Assembly (NCBI GenBank): GCA_023410055.1
Contig: JAEYQK010000064.1
Location: 1 to 64,000 of the forward strand
Direction: 5' to 3'
DNA from: Acidobacteriota bacterium
GTDB lineage: Bacteria; Acidobacteriota; Terriglobia; Terriglobales; Acidobacteriaceae
DNA: 64,000 nucleotides
Shown: one piece after another, positions 52,850-61,302 of the stretch
How positions within the stretch are numbered: position 1 is the first letter of the stretch
Layout: each line of letters begins with the position of its first letter
Made by a program: the position numbers and the translations under genes
The notes under the pieces: generated by a model
Seen by the model: the letters and a program-made list of their open reading frames with translations, nothing else
Database searches by the model: none
Told to the model about the DNA's origin: nothing

Positions 52850-54196
52850 ATGGCGCGCATTTTGCTAATCGGAGCCGGAAGAGGCGGACGGGCTCTCATA
52901 CAGCTGTTTCGCAAAGATCCAACCATAGAGGTTGTGGCAGTGGTCGACAGGAGTGAGCGTGCTCAGGGGTTGCTATACGCTCGGGAGCACGGGATTCGAG
53001 TCGCAACGACTTACGCCGAGATACTCAAAGAGGAGTCGGTAGAGCTTATCGTCGATGTGACGGGCGATCCGACCGTTCCGAAGGATATTGAGAGGCTCAA
53101 AGCACCCACAGCGGAAATAATCGGAGGCAACTCCGCTCGCTTCATTTGGAGCCTGCTCGAGGCGAAAAAGGAGACCGAAGCACTGGGGCGCAAGTACGAG
53201 TTGGCATTGCGGGAACTTGATGCGCGATCGGAAGGCGAATTCATCATCGGTGCAAATCCGAAAATGAAGGAGATCGACGATCTCATTAACAAGGTAGCTC
53301 CGACTCGCACAACGGTGCTGATCCGCGGAGAGAGCGGAACGGGAAAAGAACTCGTTTCGCGTGCCATTCACCGCCACAGCAAACTCAGGAACCAGCCTCT
53401 TGTAACTTTGAACTGCACCGCCCTGTCGCCGGCGCTACTGGAAAGCGAGCTCTTTGGGTACAAAAGAGGCGCGTTCACCGGCGCTCATGCGGATAGAAAA
53501 GGCCTGTTTGAGAAGGCGAACGGCGGAACAATGTTCCTCGACGAGATCGGCGATATGTCGCTGGAGACACAAGCCAAACTCTTGCGTACGTTGCAGACAG
53601 GCGAGATTCGAGCAGTCGGCGACATGCAGACCCGAACGGTCTCGGTCAGAATCATCGCCGCAACAAACCGCGATTTGGAAAAGGCCATCCGAGAGGGTGC
53701 ATTCAGAGAAGATCTCTACTACCGCATTAATACTTTTACCATTACTCTCCCCCCGCTTCGAGAACGAATCGAGGACATCGGCTTCCTTGCGGAGTACTTC
53801 CTTCAGCGCGCCTGCGCTAAGGTAAACAAGCGAGTGGAGTCGATCTCTCCGGAGGCACTTATGCTGCTTCGAAGCTATGCATGGCCTGGGAATCTGCGCG
53901 AGTTGGAGAACATTATTGAGAGGGCTGTCGTGCTCGCAACATCGCAAGTGATCGAACGCGAACATCTTCCACTGCATGTGCAGGAGACGAGTTCTGTAAA
54001 GCCGAGGCTGGGTTTCAAACCGAGTAAGAGCCAGGCAATTGAGCGATTCGAGCGTCAGGCCATCGCCGAATACCTGCTGCAGACAGACGGAAACATCTCA
54101 GCTGCCGCTAAACTGGCCAACATTCCCCGGCGGACATTTCACCGGCTGCTGGCCAAATATCAGGTATCCGCCAACTCGATGAAGTCTCGCCAGTGA
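52850..54196 (+). CDS. Sigma54-dependent activator with N-terminal Rossmann domain
   Basis: A 448-residue regulator. Residues 1-105 form a nucleotide-binding Rossmann domain: ARILLIGAGRGGRAL, VVAVVDRSERAQG, ELIVDVTGDPTV. An AAA+ domain follows with Walker A GESGTGKE (160-167), the sigma54-contact motif GAFTGA (207-212), Walker B GGTMFLDEIGD and arginine-finger region, then a Fis-type HTH (NISAAAKLANIPRRTFHRLLAKY). A usual REC, GAF or PAS input is replaced by the Rossmann domain, which may sense NAD(P)H or another dinucleotide. It lies just upstream of a sigma54 promoter and the RuBisCO operon. ATG 52850 is chosen over TTG 52805. Confidence 0.9.
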   Translation: MARILLIGAGRGGRALIQLFRKDPTIEVVAVVDRSERAQGLLYAREHGIRVATTYAEILKEESVELIVDVTGDPTVPKDIERLKAPTAEIIGGNSARFIWSLLEAKKETEALGRKYELALRELDARSEGEFIIGANPKMKEIDDLINKVAPTRTTVLIRGESGTGKELVSRAIHRHSKLRNQPLVTLNCTALSPALLESELFGYKRGAFTGAHADRKGLFEKANGGTMFLDEIGDMSLETQAKLLRTLQTGEIRAVGDMQTRTVSVRIIAATNRDLEKAIREGAFREDLYYRINTFTITLPPLRERIEDIGFLAEYFLQRACAKVNKRVESISPEALMLLRSYAWPGNLRELENIIERAVVLATSQVIEREHLPLHVQETSSVKPRLGFKPSKSQAIERFERQAIAEYLLQTDGNISAAAKLANIPRRTFHRLLAKYQVSANSMKSRQ

Positions 54197-54233
54197 GTCA
54201 TTATTGACTCAAATGGTGGGACAATGATGTCCC
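54194..54233. promoter_or_regulatory. Two palindromes upstream of the RuBisCO promoter (candidate activator sites)
   Basis: TGAGTCA-TTAT-TGACTCA at 54194-54211 and GGGACA-ATGA-TGTCCC at 54218-54233 are perfect palindromes with 4-bp spacers, 23 bp apart centre to centre (two helical turns) and ~200 bp before the -24/-12 promoter. Neither is followed by a T run. Their place suits enhancer-type binding by the adjacent sigma54 activator. Confidence 0.5.
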
Positions 54234-54423
54234 CTCGTTCAGACAGTTCCATTTATCTCGTTAAATAAGTGCAACAAGTACGTAAGTGGCGCGATGAGCG
54301 CCGCTCGTGTGACATCCACGTCCCAGGATCATGAAACGCGAAGTGCTTCCGATTTTCTCGTCCTCTTGGCTAATCCCTTTGAAAACTGAGACTTCACTTC
54401 GAAAGCTCGACCGGGCTTTCAAT

Positions 54424-54439
54424 TGGCACGGCAGTTGCT
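54424..54439 (+). promoter_or_regulatory. Sigma54 (-24/-12) promoter of the RuBisCO operon
   Basis: TGGCACG-gcag-TTGCT matches the sigma54 consensus TGGCACG-N4-TTGCW exactly. The start of transcription would be near 54450, ~40 nt before cbbL; AGGAG (54481-54485) is the ribosome site. The activator gene upstream contains the matching GAFTGA motif. Confidence 0.85.
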
Positions 54440-54490
54440 TTTCAACAGACGTGCAGGCACTACGCCGGCAAGTTCGATCGAGGAGCATTC

Positions 54491-55942
54491 ATGGCAACGA
54501 TAGAAACAACGCCCAGGAAGAAGAGCCGTTGGGCGGCTGGCGTGACGCCCTACGCGGAGATGGGCTACTACAACACAAACTATGAACCCAAGGACACAGA
54601 TATCTTGTGCGCATTTCGGCTGGTGCCGCAGGAAGGTGTGGAGCCTATTGAAGCGGCGGCGGCAGTTGCGGGAGAATCTTCAACCGCAACTTGGACGGTA
54701 GTGTGGACCGATCGGCTTACGCCCTACGAGAACTATCAGGCAAAGTGCTATCGTGTCGATCCCGTTCCCGGCACCGACCAGTACATCGCCTATATCGCCT
54801 ACGATCTGGATCTGTTCGAGGAAGGCTCTATCGCGAACCTCACCTCGTCCATCATCGGCAATGTCTTCGGATTCAAGGCGCTGAAGTCGCTACGGCTTGA
54901 AGACATGCGCATACCGCCACACTACGCGAAAACGTTCCAGGGACCAGCACACGGCATCGTAATGGAGCGGGAATACCTGAACAAGTTTGGACGACCGCTG
55001 TTGGGCGCAACAGTCAAACCGAAGCTGGGCCTATCTGCACGCAACTACGGAAGAGTGGTGTACGAAGCGCTGCGTGGCGGGCTGGATTTCACCAAGGACG
55101 ACGAGAACATCAACAGTCAACCATTCATGCGTTGGCGCGATCGCTTCCTCTTCTGCATGGAAGCCGTGAATCGCGCGATGGCTTGCACGGGCGAGATCAA
55201 AGGCCACTACATGAACGTGACTGCGGCAACAATGGAGGACATGTATGAGCGTGCCGATTTCGCGAAGGAACTCGGCAGCGTGATCGTTATGATCGACCTC
55301 ACAATCGGCTACACGGCTATTCAGTCAATGGCGAAATGGGCACGAAAGAACGGAGTGATCCTGCACCTCCATCGCGCGGGGCACGGCACATATACGCGGC
55401 AGAAAACGCATGGCGTGAATTTCCGCGTGATTTCGAAATGGATGCGACTGGCTGGGGTCGATCACATCCACGCTGGGACGGTAGTGGGCAAACTGGAAGG
55501 CGATCCCAACGCCGTGCGCGGCTACTACAATACCCTGCGTGGAAACAAGGTTTCGGCTGATCCGTCGTTGGGCCTCTTCTTCGATCAAGACTGGGCCTCA
55601 TTGCCGGCCGTCATGCCGGTTGCATCCGGAGGCATTCACGCCGGACAGATGCACCAACTGCTGCATTACCTGGGCGAGGACGTGATACTGCAATTCGGCG
55701 GAGGAACCATCGGACATCCGGACGGAATAGCGCAGGGCGCCACTGCCAACCGCGTCGCTGTTGAGGTGATGATCCAGGCGCGCAACGAAGGCCGGGACTT
55801 CCTCTATGAAGGCCCGGAGATTCTCGAAAAAGCAGCGCGCTGGTCGCCGGAATTGCGCAAGGCCCTCGATGTATGGAGAGATGTCACCTTCGATTTCCAG
55901 TCGACTGACGTCCCGGACACCGTGGCCACGGTCACTCTCTAG
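54491..55942 (+). CDS. cbbL: RuBisCO large subunit, red-type form I
   Basis: A 483-residue catalytic subunit that carboxylates ribulose-1,5-bisphosphate. Active-site residues are present: K176 in TVKPK, the carbamylated K202 with D204 and E205 in GLDFTKDDE, H294/R295 in HLHRAGHG, and loop-6 K334 in GTVVGKLEGDP. YTRQKTHGVNFRVISKWMRLAGVDHIHAGT marks the red-type (form IC/ID) lineage, agreeing with the cbbX gene downstream. It is not a RuBisCO-like protein. It begins the cbbL-cbbS-cbbX-prk operon under a sigma54 promoter. Confidence 0.96.
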   Translation: MATIETTPRKKSRWAAGVTPYAEMGYYNTNYEPKDTDILCAFRLVPQEGVEPIEAAAAVAGESSTATWTVVWTDRLTPYENYQAKCYRVDPVPGTDQYIAYIAYDLDLFEEGSIANLTSSIIGNVFGFKALKSLRLEDMRIPPHYAKTFQGPAHGIVMEREYLNKFGRPLLGATVKPKLGLSARNYGRVVYEALRGGLDFTKDDENINSQPFMRWRDRFLFCMEAVNRAMACTGEIKGHYMNVTAATMEDMYERADFAKELGSVIVMIDLTIGYTAIQSMAKWARKNGVILHLHRAGHGTYTRQKTHGVNFRVISKWMRLAGVDHIHAGTVVGKLEGDPNAVRGYYNTLRGNKVSADPSLGLFFDQDWASLPAVMPVASGGIHAGQMHQLLHYLGEDVILQFGGGTIGHPDGIAQGATANRVAVEVMIQARNEGRDFLYEGPEILEKAARWSPELRKALDVWRDVTFDFQSTDVPDTVATVTL

Positions 55943-55987
55943 ATCAACAACAGAACAGCGCTCGAATTGGTGCGCACGGAGCAGATC

Positions 55988-56395
55988 ATGCGAATTACAC
56001 AAGGGACCTTCTCTTATCTGCCGGACCTGACCGACGAAGGAATCTCGGCACAGGTGAAGTACTGCCTGGACAACAATTGGGCGGTGTCAATCGAGTACAC
56101 GAGTGACCCGCACCCCCGGAACACATATTGGGAGATGTGGGGTATGCCTATGTTCGACCAGAAGGACCTGGCGGCGATCATGACAAAGATTGCCGATGGC
56201 CGCCGGGCGCTGCCGGACGACTACATCCGGGTCAACGGTTTCGATAGCACCAAAGGTCGGCAAACGACGATGCTCAGCTTCATCGTGAATCGTCCGAATG
56301 TGGAGCCTGGTTTTGACCTCGAGCGTAATGAGGGCCAAGATCGCCGGATCCAGTACACCATTCGGCACAAAACCAGAGCGCCGGAACGGATCTAG
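55988..56395 (+). CDS. cbbS: RuBisCO small subunit, red-type
   Basis: A 135-residue small subunit: TQGTFSYLPDLTDEGISAQVKYCLDNNWAVSIEY, DPHPRNTYWEMWGMPMF, and the C-terminal extension NRPNVEPGFDLERNEGQDRRIQYTIRH that forms the central hairpin pore in red-type enzymes. ATG 55988 follows GGAG. It sits 45 bp after cbbL and 12 bp before cbbX. Confidence 0.94.
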   Translation: MRITQGTFSYLPDLTDEGISAQVKYCLDNNWAVSIEYTSDPHPRNTYWEMWGMPMFDQKDLAAIMTKIADGRRALPDDYIRVNGFDSTKGRQTTMLSFIVNRPNVEPGFDLERNEGQDRRIQYTIRHKTRAPERI

Positions 56396-56407
56396 TTTCC
56401 GGCTCTT

Positions 56408-57379
56408 GTGAGCGACGCTATGCAGACAGAGAATGCCATTGCTGAAAACACCGTTCCACAGAACGCTGAAATGGTGGATGTCGGGGCAGCTCACCGGGAG
56501 TCGAGTTTGGAAGACATCCTGGCCGAGTTGGATCGCGAACTGGTCGGACTCAAGCCGGTCAAGGCCTACATCCGACAACTCGCCTCGCTGCTGCTGATAG
56601 CGCAGCTGCGTGAGAAGGTGGGATTAGCGACCGACCGTCCCACATTGCATATGTGTTTCACCGGACATCCAGGGACAGGCAAAACGACGGTGGCGATGCG
56701 CATGGGCAAGATCCTGCAGCATCTCGGCTTTCTGCGCCGTGGGCATCTGGTGACAGCAACACGCGACGATCTTGTCGGACAGTATGTCGGGCATACCGCG
56801 CCGAAAACGAAAGAAATCCTCAAGAAGGCGATGGGCGGAGTTCTCTTCATCGACGAGGCTTACTACCTTTACCGTCCGGAAAACGAACGCGACTACGGTC
56901 AGGAAGCCATCGAGATGCTACTACAGGTGATGGAAGACAAGCGCGAAGATCTCGTAGTGATTTTGGCCGGATACCACGACCGGATGGAAACGTTCTTCCA
57001 GTACAACCCGGGATTTCGTTCGCGAGTGGCGCACCACATCGATTTCCCCGACTACACGCTCGACGAACTCATAGCGATCGGAGAATCGATGTTGCACCAA
57101 CAGAACTACGCTCTCGACACGGATTCGCGATTGGCCTTTGTTGACTACTTGAACACGCGTATGAAGCAACCGCTATTCGCCAATGCACGGAGCGTACGGA
57201 ACGCAATCGATCGGATGAAGCTCAGACAGGCGAGCCGGCTGGTGAACGGCGGAGGTTCTGTCCCGAAAGAAGAGTTAGTCCGGATCGATGCCAGCGATAT
57301 TCGCCGGAGCCGAGTTTTTCTCGAAAATGCCGCGGGAGAACCGACGAGCGACTGCCATGTCGCGAATCGCAAGCAATAG
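56408..57379 (+). CDS. cbbX: Red-type RuBisCO activase CbbX
   Basis: A 323-residue AAA+ protein with Walker A GHPGTGKTT (86-94), pore loop QYVGHT (125-130), Walker B VLFIDE (145-150) and a sensor region (LVVILAGYHDRMETFF). CbbX releases inhibitory sugar phosphates from red-type RuBisCO by threading the large-subunit C-terminus. GTG 56408 or ATG 56420 is the start. Its presence confirms the RuBisCO type. Confidence 0.94.
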   Translation: MSDAMQTENAIAENTVPQNAEMVDVGAAHRESSLEDILAELDRELVGLKPVKAYIRQLASLLLIAQLREKVGLATDRPTLHMCFTGHPGTGKTTVAMRMGKILQHLGFLRRGHLVTATRDDLVGQYVGHTAPKTKEILKKAMGGVLFIDEAYYLYRPENERDYGQEAIEMLLQVMEDKREDLVVILAGYHDRMETFFQYNPGFRSRVAHHIDFPDYTLDELIAIGESMLHQQNYALDTDSRLAFVDYLNTRMKQPLFANARSVRNAIDRMKLRQASRLVNGGGSVPKEELVRIDASDIRRSRVFLENAAGEPTSDCHVANRKQ

Positions 57380-57437
57380 ACGACCAGTGAACGTATCAGG
57401 GCCCAAAGTGAAATCTGCAGTGAGGAGAAGTTTATCC

Positions 57438-58445
57438 ATGAAGAAGAGACCGATAGTGCTGGGCATTGTTGGAGACAGCGCTGCCGGAAAGAGCACCCTT
57501 ACGAGGGGACTCACTGCAGTGCTGGGCGATGACAGGGTCACTCATATTTGCGCGGACGACTACCACAAGTTCGACCGAGCCGAACGCGCGCGCTTGAATA
57601 TCACTCCGTTACATCCAGATTGCAATTATCTCGACATTCTGGAGCTGCATCTGGAGCGGGCGCACTATGGCGAGCCGATGCTCAAACCTGTGTACGACCA
57701 CAGCACGGGCTCACTGGTGCGCCCCGAGTACATCGTGCCGCGAGAGTTCGTGATCGTCGAAGGACTGCTCGGGTTTCACACTGCCGCCATGCAGGCGTTC
57801 TACGACGTGAAGGTGTTTCTCGATCCGCCCGAAGACCTACGTCGAGCGTGGAAGATCAAGCGCGATACCACGAAGCGGGGTTATACACCCGAGCAGGTTC
57901 TGAAGGAGCTTGAGAAACGCGAGGCAGATTCTCGCGACTTTATCCGCCCGCAGCGCGAGTGCGCCGATGTGGTCGTGCGATTCTATCCCGATTGCCAGCA
58001 TCCGCAAGAGCAGACGGACAGTCATCTCAACGTCCACCTTGTGTTGCGCCCCACGATACCGCATCCGGACCTGAGCTACTTGTTAAATCAGGACCGAAAA
58101 ACGGGCTCAGGTGTCCGACTGGAGCTTGGGCGTGACAGCGGTCGTCCCGTTGATTTCCTCGAGGTCGATGGTAGTGTGAGCCGCGAACGTGCGGCAGAGC
58201 TTGAAGAACAAATCTGGAAGCATCTTCCTGACCTCCGGCCTTTGGGAGCCGATCAGTTTGGCGAGTACATCGACCGCGGCGAGTTGCGACACAGCGATCC
58301 TCTGGCACTCACCCAATTGCTGATCACGTACCACTTGCTACGCGCATACAACGGGGAAACGGCACAACGATTCGCGCGTCCCGTGGCCGCCCTGAGCCGA
58401 CTTAACTCGGTGCCACTCGAGATGGCGGCTGCCGAAAGCAAGTAA
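57438..58445 (+). CDS. prk: Phosphoribulokinase
   Basis: A 335-residue kinase that makes ribulose-1,5-bisphosphate from ribulose-5-phosphate and ATP. P-loop GDSAAGKST near residue 12, ICADDYHKFDR, PEYIVPREFVIVEGLLGFHT, and KIKRDTTKRGYTPEQV are typical. Length and the C-terminal region are closer to the plant/cyanobacterial-type (class II) enzymes than to the ~290-residue proteobacterial enzyme. ATG 57438 follows GAGGAG; the longer frame runs within cbbX. Last gene of the operon. Confidence 0.92.
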   Translation: MKKRPIVLGIVGDSAAGKSTLTRGLTAVLGDDRVTHICADDYHKFDRAERARLNITPLHPDCNYLDILELHLERAHYGEPMLKPVYDHSTGSLVRPEYIVPREFVIVEGLLGFHTAAMQAFYDVKVFLDPPEDLRRAWKIKRDTTKRGYTPEQVLKELEKREADSRDFIRPQRECADVVVRFYPDCQHPQEQTDSHLNVHLVLRPTIPHPDLSYLLNQDRKTGSGVRLELGRDSGRPVDFLEVDGSVSRERAAELEEQIWKHLPDLRPLGADQFGEYIDRGELRHSDPLALTQLLITYHLLRAYNGETAQRFARPVAALSRLNSVPLEMAAAESK

Positions 58446-58638
58446 GGATGCACCAGAAAGCCATCGATCAGCGCGCCTGCGCGGCGCAAGGAAACCCTGG
58501 TCTGCAGTCCTTCTTCAGCAGTGGGACTGTTTGTACGCAGTGTGGCCGGTTCTGATCAGTTTTGTCCGATCGCCGATTGCTGACTGCTGACCGCTTCTGT
58601 ATAATCAGATTGCCTCAACAAGTCCTTTTTGGGTCAGT

Positions 58639-58723
58639 GCGGAAGTGGTGGAATTGGCAGACACACCATCTTGAGGGGGTGGCGCCGAGAGGCATGCGGG
58701 TTCAAGTCCCGCCTTCCGCACCA
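58639..58723 (+). tRNA. tRNA-Leu (anticodon GAG)
   Basis: An 85-nt class II tRNA: acceptor GCGGAAG pairs with CTTCCGC; encoded ACCA; T-arm GCGGGTTCAAGTCCCGC; D-arm GTGGTGGAATTGGCAGACAC typical of Leu; anticodon stem CCATC/GGTGG around TTGAGGG, so the anticodon is GAG; the long variable arm fits Leu. Confidence 0.93.
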
Positions 58724-58849
58724 TAACTTCTTCCCCTGCTATTGTTTGAGCGTGGCGAAACGGAACGAAGGATCTGCTGTTCAGCAGCCCCCAAAAACGA
58801 ACATAAGGAAAGGTTTGGCGCGCAATCGCGCCGGAGCGGTCAGGTTCTA

Positions 58850-59215
58850 ATGCAGATTCTAACAATCTTGATGACAGTAATCCACGTAATCGTCTGCTTC
58901 GTAATCATCGGTGTCGTTCTTTTGCAGAGCGGTAAAGGTCAGGACATCGCCGCTGCATTCGGCGGACAAGGCAGCCAGGCTACTTTCGGCCCCCGCGGTG
59001 CCGCTACTCTTCTTGGCAAGGCTACAACGTGGTGTGCCGTCATCTTCATGATCACCTCGATCACGCTCTCGATCATCGCATCGCGCCACGTTGCTGGCAC
59101 CGGCTCGGTTCTCTCTGGTGAGAAAGCCGCTCCCGTGCAGAAGGCTCCAGCCCAGCAACCCGTGAGCCCGGCGGCTCCTGGCAGCCCGGCACCAGCCACA
59201 CCGGCGACGAAGTAA
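58850..59215 (+). CDS. secG: Protein-export membrane protein SecG
   Basis: A 121-residue SecYEG subunit with two membrane helices (ILMTVIHVIVCFVIIGVVLLQ and WCAVIFMITSITLSIIA) and between them QSGKGQDIAAAFGGQGSQATFGPRGAATLLGKAT, the family signature. The C-terminal tail is proline/alanine-rich. It stands alone behind tRNA-Leu, a common arrangement. Confidence 0.94.
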   Translation: MQILTILMTVIHVIVCFVIIGVVLLQSGKGQDIAAAFGGQGSQATFGPRGAATLLGKATTWCAVIFMITSITLSIIASRHVAGTGSVLSGEKAAPVQKAPAQQPVSPAAPGSPAPATPATK

Positions 59216-59236
59216 TCAAGTTCATTCGCTTCAACA

Positions 59237-59270
59237 ACGGCCTCTCTTGCGAGAGGCCGTTCTGCTTTTG
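59237..59270 (+). terminator. Intrinsic terminator after secG
   Basis: ACGGCCTCTC-TTGC-GAGAGGCCGT forms a perfect 10-bp stem with a 4-base loop, followed by TTCTGCTTTT, a partial T tract. It lies ~20 bp past the secG stop. Confidence 0.75.
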
Positions 59271-59305
59271 CGATTCTCCGATTCACGATTTTGCGATTCT
59301 TTACA

Positions 59306-59947
59306 ATGGTGCTTATGATTCACGAGATTCTTCCCGTCGGCCCACTCCAATGTAACTGTTCCATCATCGGCGACGAGACCTCGCATGAAGCGATGGTCAT
59401 CGATCCCGGCGACGACGTCACGGACATACTGTCACTGGTGAAGAAGCACGGCCTCACCGTAAAGCAGATCGTCGTCACGCATGCTCACATCGACCATGTA
59501 GGCGGAGCGATGAAGTTGAAGAAGCAAACGGGCGCACCGATTCTCCTGAATCAAAACGACTACACATTACTGAAAATGCTGGACACCCAAGCCGCCTGGC
59601 TGGGGATGATGCCGCCCGAGAAGGTACACATTGACCAGCCACTGGCTGATGGCGACAGCGTAGGAGTTGGTTCACTCTCCGCGAATGTCATTCATACGCC
59701 TGGGCACACCGAGGGTAGTGTTTGTCTCTATTTTCCTGCCAATCAGAAACTCATAGCAGGCGATACCCTCTTCGCCGGCAGCATAGGACGCACCGATCTC
59801 CCCGGCGGCTCATTCCAGAAGATCATTTCGTCGCTGCAGGATCGCGTTCTCGCACTTCCTGACGACACAGCCGTCGTCCCGGGCCACGGCCCGCTGACCA
59901 CGATCGGCGAAGAGCGCGAGAGCAATCCCTTTCTGCGGAAAGAATAA
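59306..59947 (+). CDS. MBL-fold metallo-hydrolase (glyoxalase II-like)
   Basis: About 213 residues of the glyoxalase II-like metallo-beta-lactamase fold: THAHIDHVGG (HxHxDH, metal binding), HTPGHTEGSVCLY, AGDTLFAGSIGRTDLPGG and VPGHGPLT supply the other ligands. Substrate unknown; thioesters such as S-lactoyl-thiols, or bacillithiol adducts given bshC, are possible. No operon partner. Confidence 0.9.
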   Translation: MVLMIHEILPVGPLQCNCSIIGDETSHEAMVIDPGDDVTDILSLVKKHGLTVKQIVVTHAHIDHVGGAMKLKKQTGAPILLNQNDYTLLKMLDTQAAWLGMMPPEKVHIDQPLADGDSVGVGSLSANVIHTPGHTEGSVCLYFPANQKLIAGDTLFAGSIGRTDLPGGSFQKIISSLQDRVLALPDDTAVVPGHGPLTTIGEERESNPFLRKE

Positions 59948-60007
59948 CCGTTGAAGAAATGGAAGAAATGCTGCCCACATTTGCTCGCTTCGGCAGATGT
60001 GTGCGAT

Positions 60008-61210
60008 TCAATTAGCCGCAAGTAGCAACCGCTTCAAGCCTTCGCGAAATGTCATCTCGGGCGTGATCAAGCTCAAGACGAGATACCCATCATTCGGAAA
60101 ATCGTAGAAGTATCCTGGCTGAACCAGCACGTTCTGTTGCTGAAGCAGACTGATGGCCAGTTCCTCATCTGCTTGCACGCGCGGGACGCGCACCACTGCG
60201 TACCATCCGCCGTCGATGTGCAACCGGTCGAGTGCCGTTCCTGAAATCTGTCTGTCCAACTCACTCAGATTCGAGCCCACTCGTGCCATCAACTGCTCAC
60301 GGATGCTGCTCCTTTGCGCCAGCAATGTCGGTGCCGCAAGCTGAACAGGCGCATTCATTGAGAGGTACGTATCAGCAATGACTTCAAGCCTCGCTAGTGC
60401 CTCGCGGCGAATCGCATCTGGCCCATTCACGACCATCCAAGCCAATTTCATCTGCGGCAGTCCAGAGATTTTTGAGATCCCGCTCAACGTAAACGTCAGC
60501 GAAACATCATTGAACGCAAAACTTGTCTGCGCATCGCCCAGAGTGTAATCCAGAAAGACTTCGTCAACGATCAGCGCCAACCCGTGGCTGCCGCAAATAG
60601 CATTCAGTTCTGTGCGTTCTGAATCGCGAACATAAGATCCCGTCGGATTGTTCGGATTTACCAGGATGATGCCACGCGTTCGTGGCCCAATCGCCTGCCG
60701 CAGAGCATAGAAGTCGATGTGCCATCCGTGGTCGTAGAACAACGGATATTGCACTAGGTTCACATCCTGCAACCCAGCCAGATACTCGAAGAGCGGATAG
60801 CTCGGTGTAGGAATAAGCACCTCATCACCGGGATCACACAGCAACCGAAACGCATATGTATACGCCTCGCTCGTGCTGGTCGTCAGCACAATGCGCTCGG
60901 GATCAACCGGATATGGTGCCCCACATGTACCCGATTCTCGCAGATGTGGAATCGATTTCGACAAAGAGCCGTAATACTGTGCCACAGCTTCCCTCGCCGA
61001 CAGCAGTCCCTTCGGCTCGGGATGGTACTCAAGTGAGTTGGGATTCTGAAACGCCGACAAGATCGCGTCAGCGTCATACTTGAACCCAGCTTCAGGAGGA
61101 TTAGAAGCGGTGAGGTCGAGCAGTTCCCGTCCCGCAGAGCGATGAGCGGACAACGCTTCGGCAAACCGGTTCGGACGAAGCTCCCAATCTGTACGTTGAG
61201 CAAATTTCAT
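60008..61210 (-). CDS. Class I PLP aminotransferase
   Basis: About 400 residues with the class I/II fold: LDLTASNPPEAGF, VLTTSTSEAYTYAFRLLCDPGDEVLIP, NPNNPTGSYV, VDEVFLDY, and the PLP lysine in SGISKISGLPQMKLAWMV. It transfers amino groups between an amino acid and a 2-oxo acid; the substrate is not clear. It lies 3' of the OFA transporter with ~90 bp between. ATG 61210 is used rather than 61261. Confidence 0.88.
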   Translation of the reverse strand: MKFAQRTDWELRPNRFAEALSAHRSAGRELLDLTASNPPEAGFKYDADAILSAFQNPNSLEYHPEPKGLLSAREAVAQYYGSLSKSIPHLRESGTCGAPYPVDPERIVLTTSTSEAYTYAFRLLCDPGDEVLIPTPSYPLFEYLAGLQDVNLVQYPLFYDHGWHIDFYALRQAIGPRTRGIILVNPNNPTGSYVRDSERTELNAICGSHGLALIVDEVFLDYTLGDAQTSFAFNDVSLTFTLSGISKISGLPQMKLAWMVVNGPDAIRREALARLEVIADTYLSMNAPVQLAAPTLLAQRSSIREQLMARVGSNLSELDRQISGTALDRLHIDGGWYAVVRVPRVQADEELAISLLQQQNVLVQPGYFYDFPNDGYLVLSLITPEMTFREGLKRLLLAAN

Positions 61211-61302
61211 TTGGTGATCTGGTGACCGATGATAACTTATGGAATCACTCCTGATTGTCAATCATCACTGCCAAATCACCAAGTGCCTAGATCACCGATG
61301 GC

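Noticed and set aside
54218..54240. GGGACA...TGTCCC as a terminator of the activator gene
   Set aside because: No T tract follows and a second palindrome lies just upstream, which suits a binding site better.
54491..55942. RuBisCO-like (form IV) protein
   Set aside because: K176, K202, D204, E205, H294 and K334 are all present and cbbS, cbbX and prk follow.
61211..61282. TTGGTGAT...ATCACCAA inverted repeat between aminotransferase and transporter
   Set aside because: Arms are short and ~55 bp apart; no T run or promoter match makes a role likely.
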